Below are positions 17,051-25,630 of a stretch of 51,561 bases of DNA, piece after piece (position 1 is the stretch's first letter; each line of letters starts with the position of its first letter). The DNA is taken from assembly GCA_947645535.1 (NCBI GenBank), contig CANSDD010000001.1, positions 1 to 51,561 of the forward strand. Reading direction: 5' to 3'. Source of the DNA: an uncultured Mycoplasmatota bacterium (GTDB taxonomy: Bacteria; Bacillota_I; Bacilli_A; RF39; UBA660). A program made the position numbers and the translations under genes. The notes under the pieces were generated by a model. It did no database searches and was not told where the DNA came from. It saw only the letters and a program-made list of their open reading frames with translations.

Positions 17051-18475
17051 ATGGGGCTGAAAGACATGTTCCAAAATGTAGTCAAAGGAGCAAATGACTA
17101 TTTAACAAATGGAAACTTAAAAGAAAAAATGATGGAAATAAAAGATAAAACAGTTGCAAAAGTAAAGGGAATAGATAATCCAGAACTTTATTCTGCACCA
17201 GAAGGATTTACTGTTTTTACAGTACCAGTAGCAGTTAGTATGTTGGATGCAAATGAGGCAGCAAAAGAAAAATTAAAGTCTATTTATTCGAATGTTGGAG
17301 AGAAAGTAGCTGATTCATATATTAGACTTTTAATACTTCTATCAGAAGGAGAAAAAGTTATTTATGAAATGTCAGCAACAATGAAAAAATCATATATTGT
17401 TGCTTGGACAAATAAAGATAGAATTATTATTGTACATAAAGAAAATTATAAAATATTTACAAGAGAAGAAATTCATACATTTAGGATAAAAGAAACAGGA
17501 GTATCAGGATTAACATTTATATTGAACGAATATGAATTAGTTGGAACAGATAAATCAAAAACATATCATTTTATTAGAAATTATTGTCATGAAACAACTC
17601 CCAATTATATGTATATTCCATATGTTCCAGTTACAAAGAATTTGAATTATTACGAAAACTTTAAATATAATAAATTAGCCCATGAGAATGATGCAGTAGA
17701 TGAAAACAAACAACTAAGTGTTGCTTTTGCAGTTAATGAATATCCTATTGTAAGTATATTTGCTAATAATTTTGGACATACTTATGTACTTGCTTTAACA
17801 ACAAATCATAAGCTTTATATTATAAACGAAAAAGAATATACCATTTTGGATATGTCGGAAGTTAAGCAAATAGGTCTTATGAATAAGGGGGTCTTTAGTG
17901 CCGAATTCTATATGGATAATTATTATTTTACTGGTAGTGGACAAGAAGATAATGTACTTCGTTTTATAGAATACATGCATAATAGCAATGCTTATGAAGA
18001 AGCTAAAAATAATTTATTGGAAGATAACAGAGTTCTTATGACTTTTCCTTTTGAAAATGCAACAGCCTATCAAACATTAGGCGGAGAAGGACTGGTTGTA
18101 AGTGCAGATAAAGAAAAATTTTTAATCTGCTTAAAAGGAAAAAAAATGGAGATGTATGAAAAAGAAGACTTTGGACATTATGAACTTATTTTAGAAGAAG
18201 GAATCAATAAAGAAAACGTTTGGAATACAAACAATAATGGTGAAATTCCTAAAGTGAAAATTACAAAAGAAATGGCCATTCCTAGATATGAAAATGCAAG
18301 TGCTTTAATATTTCTTAAAAATAAACAAGTTGAAGCTTTAAAAATTCCATTTATTTTAATGAAAACAATTATATATGCTGAAGAAGAAATTACACTAAAA
18401 CCTAGTGAAGATAGTACAAAAAAAATGATTGAAGTATTAGATTTTTTAGTTACCAATAACATAGAAAGTAAATAG
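17051..18475 (+). CDS. Unknown protein with three PH-like repeats, lipid operon
   Basis: 474 residues, no signal peptide and no membrane helix. After an amphipathic N-terminal region (MGLKDMFQNVVKGANDYL) and a ~50-residue linker, three segments share a pattern of short beta strands ending in a helix: ~97-180 (GEKVIYEMSATMKKSYIVAW ... LVGTDKSKTYHFI), ~230-315 (VSIFANNFGHTYVLALTTNH ... VLRFIEYM) and ~330-460 (LVVSADKEKFLICLKG ... LIFLKNKQVEALKI). This resembles bacterial PH (bPH) domains, which often bind lipid headgroups or assemble on membranes. Assignment rests on pattern only. Cotranscribed with two PlsC enzymes and an acyl-activating enzyme, so a lipid-linked role is inferred. Confidence 0.6.
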   Translation: MGLKDMFQNVVKGANDYLTNGNLKEKMMEIKDKTVAKVKGIDNPELYSAPEGFTVFTVPVAVSMLDANEAAKEKLKSIYSNVGEKVADSYIRLLILLSEGEKVIYEMSATMKKSYIVAWTNKDRIIIVHKENYKIFTREEIHTFRIKETGVSGLTFILNEYELVGTDKSKTYHFIRNYCHETTPNYMYIPYVPVTKNLNYYENFKYNKLAHENDAVDENKQLSVAFAVNEYPIVSIFANNFGHTYVLALTTNHKLYIINEKEYTILDMSEVKQIGLMNKGVFSAEFYMDNYYFTGSGQEDNVLRFIEYMHNSNAYEEAKNNLLEDNRVLMTFPFENATAYQTLGGEGLVVSADKEKFLICLKGKKMEMYEKEDFGHYELILEEGINKENVWNTNNNGEIPKVKITKEMAIPRYENASALIFLKNKQVEALKIPFILMKTIIYAEEEITLKPSEDSTKKMIEVLDFLVTNNIESK

Positions 18476-18477
18476 AT

Positions 18478-18756
18478 ATGAAAATAAAAGGAATAAATGT
18501 AGATATAGATGATTTAATAGATGAATTAAATATTGACTGTGACTTTTATTTAAAAAGAAAAAATGGTCTTGTATTAAAAGATTCACAAATTAAAATATTA
18601 GAAAGATATCAAATATTTTATCAGAATTATAATAGTTTATCTTCATTACTTTTTTCTATTGAAGAATGTTTAAATGAAGTACCTGATGCCGAAGATTTAG
18701 AAAAAGTAAGTAGTGAGTTATCTGAAATTCATTATTATGGTGAAACAAATAAGTGA
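18478..18756 (+). CDS. 92-residue hypothetical protein, end of lipid operon
   Basis: Acidic, mostly helical protein, starting 2 bases after the previous stop codon. Two helical blocks (SQIKILERYQIFYQNYN and SSLLFSIEECLNEVPD) separated by a short turn suggest a small helical bundle. No recognised motif or membrane segment. Its tight coupling to the PH-like gene suggests that the two products act together. No clear terminator follows; a decayed AT-rich stretch leads to the next promoter. Confidence 0.6.
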   Translation: MKIKGINVDIDDLIDELNIDCDFYLKRKNGLVLKDSQIKILERYQIFYQNYNSLSSLLFSIEECLNEVPDAEDLEKVSSELSEIHYYGETNK

Positions 18757-18856
18757 GAATAGAAGAGTAATATTTTCTTTTTATTGTCTTTTTTAAATAA
18801 TAGATAAATATATTAGAAAGATAGATAAAAAATAATAAAATATAGTAAATTTTTGA

Positions 18857-18862
18857 TATAAT
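18857..18862 (+). promoter_or_regulatory. Extended -10 of PHP-kinase gene
   Basis: TGATATAAT with TATAAT at 18857-18862, 26 bases before ATG 18888. No clear -35 hexamer. Confidence 0.4.
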
Positions 18863-18887
18863 TAATTCAAAAGATGGGGTGAAGGGA

Positions 18888-20627
18888 ATGCAGAATTATA
18901 ATTTTCATACACATACTTTTAGATGTGGTCATGCAGATTTAGTCAATGATGAAGAATATATAAAAGAATATATATCAATGGGATTTAAAAGAATCGCTTT
19001 TACTGATCATTGTCCAGAGAAAACGATAATAGATACCAGAGATAATGTTAGAATGTTATATAATGAGAAAAAAGAATATTTAACAGTTATTCAAAAATTA
19101 AAAGAAAAATATGCTAATCAAATTATTATTGAAAGCGGATTTGAAGTAGAGTATTTGCCTGGAGAAGAAGAAAATCTTAAAGAATTAAAGAAAGAAACAG
19201 ATAAGATAATTTTAGGACAACATTTTATATATGATAAAAATGGTAATCTAAAGTATTTTAGAAATCACAGTAATTTTGATAGAAAAGAATTGTTAACTTA
19301 TGTATCTTATATTGAAGAAGCTATTAAATTAGGGATTCCAGATATCATTGCCCATCCTGATGTTTATATGTTAGGAAAAGATATATTTGGTGATGCTGAA
19401 GCTGAGGTAGCACATAAGATTTGTCAAATTGCAGAAAAATATAATATTCCACTTGAAATTAACTTAGCACAAATATTTAATCATACTTATTATAAAGATA
19501 AAGTGTTAAATAATGATTCTATTGAAAAGCAAAAAGAAAGATTAAATAATGTCAGTTATCCATGTAAAAAATTTTGGGAAATAGCTTCTAATTATAATAT
19601 CAAGGTATTGTATGGGATAGATGTGCATCATAAAGGACAAATAAGTTTATTTCATAATCTAGCGACTTTGGCTAATGAAATTATTGGAGAAAGTACAATA
19701 AATAAGTTAAGATTTATTACCAATGAAGATATATTGATAGATAGTATCCCTTTCTTTTGGGAATGTACTTCTATTACTCAAGATTTAAGAGGACATTCTA
19801 CTGCATTTAGATATATTTGTGAGAAACAAAATAAAACCTATTTTGTTAAAATATATAAGAATAATAGAATAAAAGATTTAGACTATATTGAAGATGTTTA
19901 TCATAAATTAGGAGTTCCGACTGCGAAGATAATTGAAAAAAGATATTTAGAAGTATACAATAAAACTTATGCAATTTATGAATACATAGATGGAAAAACA
20001 CTAAAAGAATTAACTCAGGAATTAAGTCTAGAAGAACTTGAAATAATAGGTAAAGAGGTAGGAAACTATTTATCAAAGTTTAAGAATATATGTGGTGATA
20101 AACAAGAACTGATGAAAATATGCGATAAAGAGTTTGAAATATTGACAAAAAGTCTTTATACTATAAAAAATATTGAATGTATTGATATTGATAGAGCAGT
20201 TAAAAATTTTAATGATTTAAAAAAATATGTGTATGAGACAAATCCATCTTTCATTCATAAAGATATTAATTTAAATAATGTTATTGTGAATAATAAGAAG
20301 CCGTATTTTATTGATACTGATGGTGGTAAGGTAAGTTTTAGGACATTAGATTTTAGAGGCATTTGTTGGTGGACTTGGGATGGAGATAACAAATTAAATG
20401 AACAAGCAATGTATAGAGGAATATTTAAAGGTTTGTTTAATGATAATATACCAGATATGTTTCATAAAGAAATAGCTTTTACAATTTATTATGAATTTTT
20501 TCTCAAAATAACAGAGGCAACAAATAATAACGATGAGCAAAGAATGAAGTTTATTTTTGATAAATTTGGTAAAATATTTGATAGAACTAATTATTTTGAA
20601 GATTATAAATTTGATTGGTTTCATTAG
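18888..20627 (+). CDS. PHP phosphoesterase fused to APH-like phosphotransferase
   Basis: 579 residues from ATG 18888, 6 bases after GGGGTG; an in-frame GTG at 18879 overlaps that site. Residues 1-~275 are a PHP domain of HisJ type: NFHTHTFRCGH (first metal motif), AFTDHCPE, ESGFEVEYL, LGQHFIY, IAHPDVYM and a final GIDVHHKG. Residues ~285-579 are an aminoglycoside/choline-kinase-like domain: HSTAFRY, KTYFVKIYK (ATP Lys), IYEYIDGKTL hinge, catalytic loop IHKDINLNNV (~455, HxDxxxxN) and FIDTDGG for the metal Asp. PHP domains hydrolyse phosphomonoesters; APH domains phosphorylate small molecules. The joining of a phosphatase and a kinase in one chain suggests an opposed or coupled reaction on one metabolite. 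Substrate unknown. Confidence 0.8.
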   Translation: MQNYNFHTHTFRCGHADLVNDEEYIKEYISMGFKRIAFTDHCPEKTIIDTRDNVRMLYNEKKEYLTVIQKLKEKYANQIIIESGFEVEYLPGEEENLKELKKETDKIILGQHFIYDKNGNLKYFRNHSNFDRKELLTYVSYIEEAIKLGIPDIIAHPDVYMLGKDIFGDAEAEVAHKICQIAEKYNIPLEINLAQIFNHTYYKDKVLNNDSIEKQKERLNNVSYPCKKFWEIASNYNIKVLYGIDVHHKGQISLFHNLATLANEIIGESTINKLRFITNEDILIDSIPFFWECTSITQDLRGHSTAFRYICEKQNKTYFVKIYKNNRIKDLDYIEDVYHKLGVPTAKIIEKRYLEVYNKTYAIYEYIDGKTLKELTQELSLEELEIIGKEVGNYLSKFKNICGDKQELMKICDKEFEILTKSLYTIKNIECIDIDRAVKNFNDLKKYVYETNPSFIHKDINLNNVIVNNKKPYFIDTDGGKVSFRTLDFRGICWWTWDGDNKLNEQAMYRGIFKGLFNDNIPDMFHKEIAFTIYYEFFLKITEATNNNDEQRMKFIFDKFGKIFDRTNYFEDYKFDWFH

Positions 20628-20862
20628 CGAATGTGTAAATAAAAATATATTAGGTATAAGAAATATTTAAATTTAAAATGAAAAGAATATAGAAAAATTA
20701 AGAAATATATAAGGTAATCAAATATGTCTATTATCAATACGTAATAACTGATGAAGGTATTAGTCTTATAAGAAATAGTGAAATAAATATAAAACTGTAA
20801 AAGATTTTAATCATTAAAATGATGGAAAAATTACATAAATTAGGTATGGATGGGATGATAAA

Positions 20863-21402
20863 ATGAGTCAAAAGAAAGATATTGAATATTTAGATGTATT
20901 AGATGAATTTGGTAATATTACAGGAATAGTCAAGTCAAGAGAAGAAGCTAAAAGAGATAAAGATTATTATAGAATTGTATTTTTATGGATGTATAACCCT
21001 AAGTTAAAAAAAATACTTATTCAAAGAAGATCAATGAATAAAGAAACAGCCCCTAATAGATGGGATTTAACAGTTGGAGGGCATGTACAAGCTAGGGAAA
21101 GTAGTATAGATGCTATTATCAGAGAAACTAAAGAAGAAATAGGGATAGATATAAGTGATGATTGTATTACTAAAGTATTAGAAGTAAAACCAAATGAAAA
21201 GAAACCCAAATTCACAGATATTTATTTTGTAATCAAAGAAGTAGATATTGATGATATTAAATTACAACTAGAAGAAGTATCAGAAGTTAAATACGTTTCT
21301 TTGGATGAGCTTGTTGAAATATATAGAAATGATAATCCAGATTTTATAAATCATTCTTTTTTTCCTGAATTGATAGATATAGTTAGTAAATTAATAAAAT
21401 AA
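20863..21402 (+). CDS. Nudix hydrolase (YfcD/IDI-like)
   Basis: 179 residues with a complete Nudix box GHVQARESSIDAIIRETKEE-IG (~73-95), preceded by LTVGG. The N-terminal EYLDVLDEFGNITGIVKSR and the RIVFLWMYNPKLKKILIQRR strand are typical of the subgroup that includes YfcD and isopentenyl-diphosphate isomerase-like Nudix proteins. It would cleave a nucleoside diphosphate linked to another moiety, using Mg2+. A terminator follows at 21479, so it is separate from the NAD cluster. The 235 bases upstream hold only remnants of a short decayed frame. Confidence 0.82.
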   Translation: MSQKKDIEYLDVLDEFGNITGIVKSREEAKRDKDYYRIVFLWMYNPKLKKILIQRRSMNKETAPNRWDLTVGGHVQARESSIDAIIRETKEEIGIDISDDCITKVLEVKPNEKKPKFTDIYFVIKEVDIDDIKLQLEEVSEVKYVSLDELVEIYRNDNPDFINHSFFPELIDIVSKLIK

Positions 21403-21478
21403 AAAAAGATATTATAAGAACAATACAGGAAACATAAATAGCATATTTATTATATTCCAAAGAAAAAATATAAAATTT

Positions 21479-21512
21479 AAAAGATTTTTCAGTAAGAAGA
21501 ATCTTTTTTTTG
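21479..21512 (+). terminator. Terminator after Nudix gene
   Basis: AAAAGATT (21479-21486) / AATCTTTT (21500-21507), followed by more T. Confidence 0.75.
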
Positions 21513-21586
21513 AAAAAAAATCACTTAATTTTTCCTTTAAAAATAACACTTTTACAAAATGTTATTAAAAAAATGTTAAAAAGTTG

Positions 21587-21615
21587 TTGACAAATTCATC
21601 TCTTTTTAATATACT
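21587..21615 (+). promoter_or_regulatory. Promoter of NAD-salvage cluster
   Basis: TTGACA (21587-21592), 17-base spacer, TATACT (21610-21615). Strong consensus. A palindrome overlaps the -10 end and the expected start of transcription (see next entry). Confidence 0.8.
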
Positions 21616-21626
21616 GTTATTAACAG
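21614..21626 (+). promoter_or_regulatory. Candidate operator CTGTTATTAACAG
   Basis: A 13-base palindrome with a single central base overlaps the -10/+1 region of the NAD-cluster promoter, where a repressor would block transcription. The 11-base core TGTTATTAACA recurs exactly at 22228-22238, between the first gene and pncA. In AT-rich DNA such a repeat could be chance; no NiaR- or NrtR-like gene is in this window. Confidence 0.35.
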
Positions 21627-21691
21627 AAAGGCCAATCTGTATAATTTTTAAATCCAGATATTAACAAAAAATTAAAAAGAGGTGATGGAAG

Positions 21692-22243
21692 ATGAGTAAA
21701 GAAGAATGGATAATATATCGAAATTGGATAGAGTTTACAAAAAATCAAAAAGAAATTTCTTTAGGAAATATAAAATCATTACAAGAATTTATAAAAATAT
21801 TAGAAGGATTACAATTAGATCTTTCTATTGATAGTTGTGCCAATGTAGAAAAGACAATATTTTATATTATAGAACCACATTATGTGAAAAAATATAATGG
21901 TTATATTAAAGAAAATGAAGGAAAATTATGGATAGATGATTATGAACTTGTAGAACAGATTCCTTATACTTTCAGAAAAGAAGTTTCTAATGGAAGAGAT
22001 GAAGATGGAGATTATGATAATCCATATGATGCCATTCTTACATCTCTCTTAGAAGATAATGCTTATCTTATAAATGGGCTAGATAAAAATAATATCTATC
22101 GTTATTTAGAAAAAGATATAGATGGTAAATATATGCCTATTTTAGAAGTGAATCATTATTTAAAAATAAGAAGACAAAAGCAAATAACAAATAAGGTAGC
22201 AAAAGTCTACCAATTATTAAACACAAGTGTTATTAACATTTGA
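21692..22243 (+). CDS. Hypothetical protein, first gene of NAD cluster
   Basis: 183 residues, soluble, acidic, with GRDEDGDYDNPYDAI as its most distinctive stretch and a basic C-terminus. Start ATG 21692 follows AAAGAGGTGATGG. It shares the strong promoter with pncA, 22 bases away, and a copy of the candidate operator overlaps its last codons. I do not recognise a family. Position argues for a role in, or control by, NAD metabolism. Confidence 0.55.
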   Translation: MSKEEWIIYRNWIEFTKNQKEISLGNIKSLQEFIKILEGLQLDLSIDSCANVEKTIFYIIEPHYVKKYNGYIKENEGKLWIDDYELVEQIPYTFRKEVSNGRDEDGDYDNPYDAILTSLLEDNAYLINGLDKNNIYRYLEKDIDGKYMPILEVNHYLKIRRQKQITNKVAKVYQLLNTSVINI

Positions 22244-22265
22244 ATAAAAAGAAAGAGGAGATAAA

Positions 22266-22934
22266 ATGAAAAAGAAATTAGTTGTAGTTGTTGATATGGT
22301 AAATGGATTTGTAAATATAGGTGCATTACATGATAAGTATATCAATCATATTGTACCTGGAATAAGAAAGATGATTGAAGAGAATTTAGAGCTTAAAAAT
22401 GATGTGATAGATTTTAGAGATTGTCATAGTCTTACAGATGAAGAATTTAAAGCATATCCAGTTCATTGCTTAGATGGAACAATTGAGAGTGAATTAGTAC
22501 CAGAATTAAAACCATTGGCACACTACATGATAGATATTCCTAAAAATACAACAAATGGTTTTAATACAGAAAAGTTTAGGAAATTTTACGAAGAACATTA
22601 TGATGAGTATGATGAAGTAATTGTAGTAGGATGTTGTACTGATATTTGTGTAACAGACTTTACAACGTCTTTAATAGATTTCCAGAAAGAGAATGGGATC
22701 AATACTCGGGTTACTGTTCCTATGAATTTAGTAGAAACATTTGATGGTCCAGGACATAATCGAAAGACAATGAATGAAATTGGATTTGAAAAAATGCGAA
22801 AAGCAGGAGCAAATATCGTAAGAGAATATGGAGAAGAATTTGGGTTTTGGAATTTACAAGAATCCGAAAATAATCCAGAAAATAAATGTGAAAAAGTCAA
22901 ACAAAAACAATATGTATTAAGGAAAGAAGGATAA
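22266..22934 (+). CDS. pncA: Nicotinamidase (isochorismatase fold)
   Basis: 222 residues. Catalytic triad visible: Asp10 in VVVDMVNGFV, Lys in IPKNTTNGFNT (~94) and Cys in VVGCCTDICV (~125). Metal-site region DFRDCHSLTDEEF and YPVHCLDGT. Deamidates nicotinamide to nicotinate, feeding PncB two genes downstream. AAAGAGGAG precedes the ATG. The C-terminal ~15 residues are a charged tail beyond the domain. Confidence 0.88.
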   Translation: MKKKLVVVVDMVNGFVNIGALHDKYINHIVPGIRKMIEENLELKNDVIDFRDCHSLTDEEFKAYPVHCLDGTIESELVPELKPLAHYMIDIPKNTTNGFNTEKFRKFYEEHYDEYDEVIVVGCCTDICVTDFTTSLIDFQKENGINTRVTVPMNLVETFDGPGHNRKTMNEIGFEKMRKAGANIVREYGEEFGFWNLQESENNPENKCEKVKQKQYVLRKEG

Positions 22935-22936
22935 AT

Positions 22937-23338
22937 ATGAGATTATTATTTAGTAAATCAGAAACAATAGAATTATTAGAATTATATTATCGTGAAATAG
23001 AAAACGCTGATGTAACAGTAAACATATCTGCTAAGTCTGCTCATTTAGGATATGGCATGGCAGAATATGATGGATGTTTAGTTACTATTAAAGTAAAAGG
23101 AACAATGTCATTACTTGGGAAAGAACGTTCATTTGAAAAAGAATTATCAAATAAAGAAGTTACTTCTATGATAACAATAGTATTAGAAAGAGCTGGAATG
23201 GAAGTTTCTTCAGTAGAGATGAATTCAGGAAACAAATCCATAACAGAGGGATATGGAATGGGTGAAAGAACAGTTTCTAGGGCCTATTTCAATGGAATTA
23301 TTATTGAAGCAGAAAAAAAATTAGAGAAAGTTAGATAA
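22937..23338 (+). CDS. Hypothetical 133-residue protein between pncA and pncB
   Basis: Starts 2 bases after the pncA stop. Alternating strand pattern with a Gly-rich motif AHLGYGMAEYDGC and a later echo TEGYGMGERTVS. No membrane segment or signal. Not recognised. Sandwiched between two NAD-salvage genes with near-zero spacing, so it should be translated with them and may be an accessory to this pathway. Confidence 0.6.
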   Translation: MRLLFSKSETIELLELYYREIENADVTVNISAKSAHLGYGMAEYDGCLVTIKVKGTMSLLGKERSFEKELSNKEVTSMITIVLERAGMEVSSVEMNSGNKSITEGYGMGERTVSRAYFNGIIIEAEKKLEKVR

Positions 23339-23358
23339 ATTAAGAAAGAGGGATAAAT

Positions 23359-24819
23359 ATGAAAATTAATGAAATTATGTCAACCGATCGTTATGAATTT
23401 ACAATGGCAAGTGGATACTTTGAAGAAGAAATGAAAGATAAAATAGCTTATTTTGATATTTTTCTTAGAAGAAATCCGCTACAGAATGGTTATACCATTA
23501 TGGCAGGATTAGATCAAATAATAGATACAGTCAAAAACATTCACTTTGAAGAAGAAGATGTAGAATATTTTAGGAATCAAGGAATTTATAGTGAAAAATT
23601 CTTAAGTTATTTAAGAAATTTTAAATTTGAAGGAGATATTTATGCAATAGAGAATGGAACTCCAATATTTCCAAATGAACCAGTAATTACAGTAAGAGCA
23701 AATTTAATAGAATCACAAATTTTAGAAACGATATTATTAAGTCACTTTAATAGTAGTTCATTAGTAGCAACAGCTACAAAAAGAATTGTATTAGAAGCAG
23801 GAAAACCAGTTATGGCATTTGGTACAAGAAGATGCCATAGTAAAGCAGCAATCGATGCTGATAAAAATGCTTACATGGCAGGATGTTGTGGAAGTTCTAA
23901 TGAAGCTACTGGAAAATATTATGGTGTGCCAACACTTGGTACAATGGCACATTCTTGGGTTACTGCTTTTGATACAGAATATGAAGCATTCTTGAAATAT
24001 GCGAAACGTCATCCAAATAATACTGTATTTTTAGTAGATACTTATGATGTACTTAGAAGTGGTATTCCGAATGCAATTAAAGTAGCAAACGACTACTTAA
24101 AACCAAATGGACTTCCATTTAAAGGAATTCGTATTGATAGTGGAGATTTAGCCTACCTTTCAAAAGAAGCAAGACGTATGTTAGATGAAGCAGGATATCC
24201 TGATGCTACTATTTGTTTATCAAATGGGCTTACAGCAGAAGCAATTAGAGATTTAAATATGCAAGGAGCGAAAGTGGATTCTTATGGAGTAGGTGATAAT
24301 ATCTCTTATCCTTTAGATCGAGTAGGTGGCGTATATAAATTAGTAGCCATAGAAGAAAATGGAAAAATTATTCCAAAAATAAAAGTAAGTCAAGATGAGA
24401 TTAAAACCATTAATCCTGGAGTTAAAAAAGTATATCGTTTTTATGACAAAAAAACAGGGTATGCACTTGGAGATGTTGTTGCTCTATCACATGAATTAAT
24501 TCCGAAGGATACATTTACTTTAGTAGATCCTACAGATACTTGGAAGAGAACAACCATTAAAGATTATGAAATAAGAGAATTACAAGTACCTATCTTCAAA
24601 GGTGGAGAATTAGTATATGATGTCCCTACATTAAAGGAAAGTAGAGATTATTGTACACGAGAGATGGATACATTATATGAAGAAGTAAAAAGAATTGAAA
24701 AACCACATAAATATTATGTTGATTTAACACTAGAATTATTAAAACTAAAAAAAGAATTGATTGTTAGTACGACAGAAAAAACAGTTCCAAAAGAAAAGAA
24801 GATAGGTGGCTTATGGTAA
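23359..24819 (+). CDS. pncB: Nicotinate phosphoribosyltransferase
   Basis: 486 residues, full length for the family. STDRYEFTMASGYF at the N-terminus, FGTRRCHSKAA phosphate-binding region, LGTMAHSWV with the autophosphorylated His (~198), VDTYDVLRSG, IRIDSGDLAYLS and LSNGL. Converts nicotinate and PRPP to nicotinate mononucleotide with ATP. GAAAGAGGG site upstream. The next gene overlaps its last 7 bases. Confidence 0.95.
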   Translation: MKINEIMSTDRYEFTMASGYFEEEMKDKIAYFDIFLRRNPLQNGYTIMAGLDQIIDTVKNIHFEEEDVEYFRNQGIYSEKFLSYLRNFKFEGDIYAIENGTPIFPNEPVITVRANLIESQILETILLSHFNSSSLVATATKRIVLEAGKPVMAFGTRRCHSKAAIDADKNAYMAGCCGSSNEATGKYYGVPTLGTMAHSWVTAFDTEYEAFLKYAKRHPNNTVFLVDTYDVLRSGIPNAIKVANDYLKPNGLPFKGIRIDSGDLAYLSKEARRMLDEAGYPDATICLSNGLTAEAIRDLNMQGAKVDSYGVGDNISYPLDRVGGVYKLVAIEENGKIIPKIKVSQDEIKTINPGVKKVYRFYDKKTGYALGDVVALSHELIPKDTFTLVDPTDTWKRTTIKDYEIRELQVPIFKGGELVYDVPTLKESRDYCTREMDTLYEEVKRIEKPHKYYVDLTLELLKLKKELIVSTTEKTVPKEKKIGGLW

Positions 24820-25430
24820 GAAGAGAAAAATTAGAAGAATTAAAAAGTTATATTGAAGAGTTAAAAATCATTAAAATGGAAACATTAGATACTTCAAAGC
24901 AAAAAGAAATATTAGATAGTCCATCATTCTTGAGTTTTACCAAACATCGTTATTATTTAAATAACGGAAAGGTAATGACAAGAGAATTACTTCATAAACA
25001 AGGAGGAAACGGAAATGCAGCTCTTGTACTTCCAATTACTGAAGATGGAAATTGTATTCTTACAGTAGAACCAAGACTTGGAGCTACTAGAACTGTTGCT
25101 GTAGGTTTGCCTGCTGGCTATGTAGAGAGAAGGGAAGAAGCGCTAAAAGCAGCGATTCGGGAATTACAAGAAGAAACTGGATATGTTTGTAGAAACTATT
25201 ACTTGCTTGCTAAATATTATCAAGATCCAGGTATTAGTCAGGCCTATAATTATGCTTACTTAGGAACAGAGGCAAAAAAGGTAGGAAAGCAAAAACTAGA
25301 TTCTGAAGAATTTATTCGTTATTTTGAATGTACTTACAAAGAAGCATTAGAATTAGTAGATTTAGGCTATATAGAAGATGTACAAGCACAGCTTGCTTTA
25401 GAAAAAGCAAAACAATATATATTAAAATAA
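24813..25430 (+). CDS. Nudix ADP-ribose pyrophosphatase-like
   Basis: 205 residues. Nudix box GYVERREEALKAAIRELQEETG, preceded by the VAVGLPAG strand, as in NudF-type ADP-ribose pyrophosphatases. No DNA-binding domain, so it is not an NrtR-type repressor. In an NAD cluster it would recycle ADP-ribose (or NADH-like compounds) to AMP and ribose 5-phosphate. Start overlaps pncB by 7 bases. Confidence 0.85.
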   Translation: MVRREKLEELKSYIEELKIIKMETLDTSKQKEILDSPSFLSFTKHRYYLNNGKVMTRELLHKQGGNGNAALVLPITEDGNCILTVEPRLGATRTVAVGLPAGYVERREEALKAAIRELQEETGYVCRNYYLLAKYYQDPGISQAYNYAYLGTEAKKVGKQKLDSEEFIRYFECTYKEALELVDLGYIEDVQAQLALEKAKQYILK

Positions 25431-25512
25431 AGGAGATAAAATTATGCTAAAAAATGTTGTCTTATGAATATGCTGAGAAAACAATAGAAGAATAAGCTAT
25501 TTATGCTTATTC
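25431..25512 (+). other. Broken short frame and hairpin before nadE
   Basis: An AAAGGAGAT site leads into ATG 25444, which stops after seven codons; a one-base shift at GTTGTC gives a longer reading (SYEYAEKTIEE) to TAA near 25493. An 8-bp stem GAATAAGC/GCTTATTC (25490-25497, 25505-25512) follows with little T tail. It looks like a small damaged gene plus a weak terminator splitting the cluster in two. Confidence 0.4.
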
Positions 25513-25630
25513 TTAATAACTATAAATGTTACTTATAATAGTCATTATTTTTAGATATTATACTTTTGTTAAAAAGTAGAATATAATGAATATAGAAACG
25601 AAGAAGAAAGTTTCAAAGGAGGAATGGAAT

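Noticed and set aside
20706..20862. Decayed frame upstream of the Nudix gene
   Set aside because: Short readings such as YQYVITDEGISLIRN and NDGKIT look protein-like, but they are in different frames and too short to call.
24813..25430. NrtR-type Nudix repressor of NAD genes
   Set aside because: The protein ends after the Nudix fold with no winged-helix domain.
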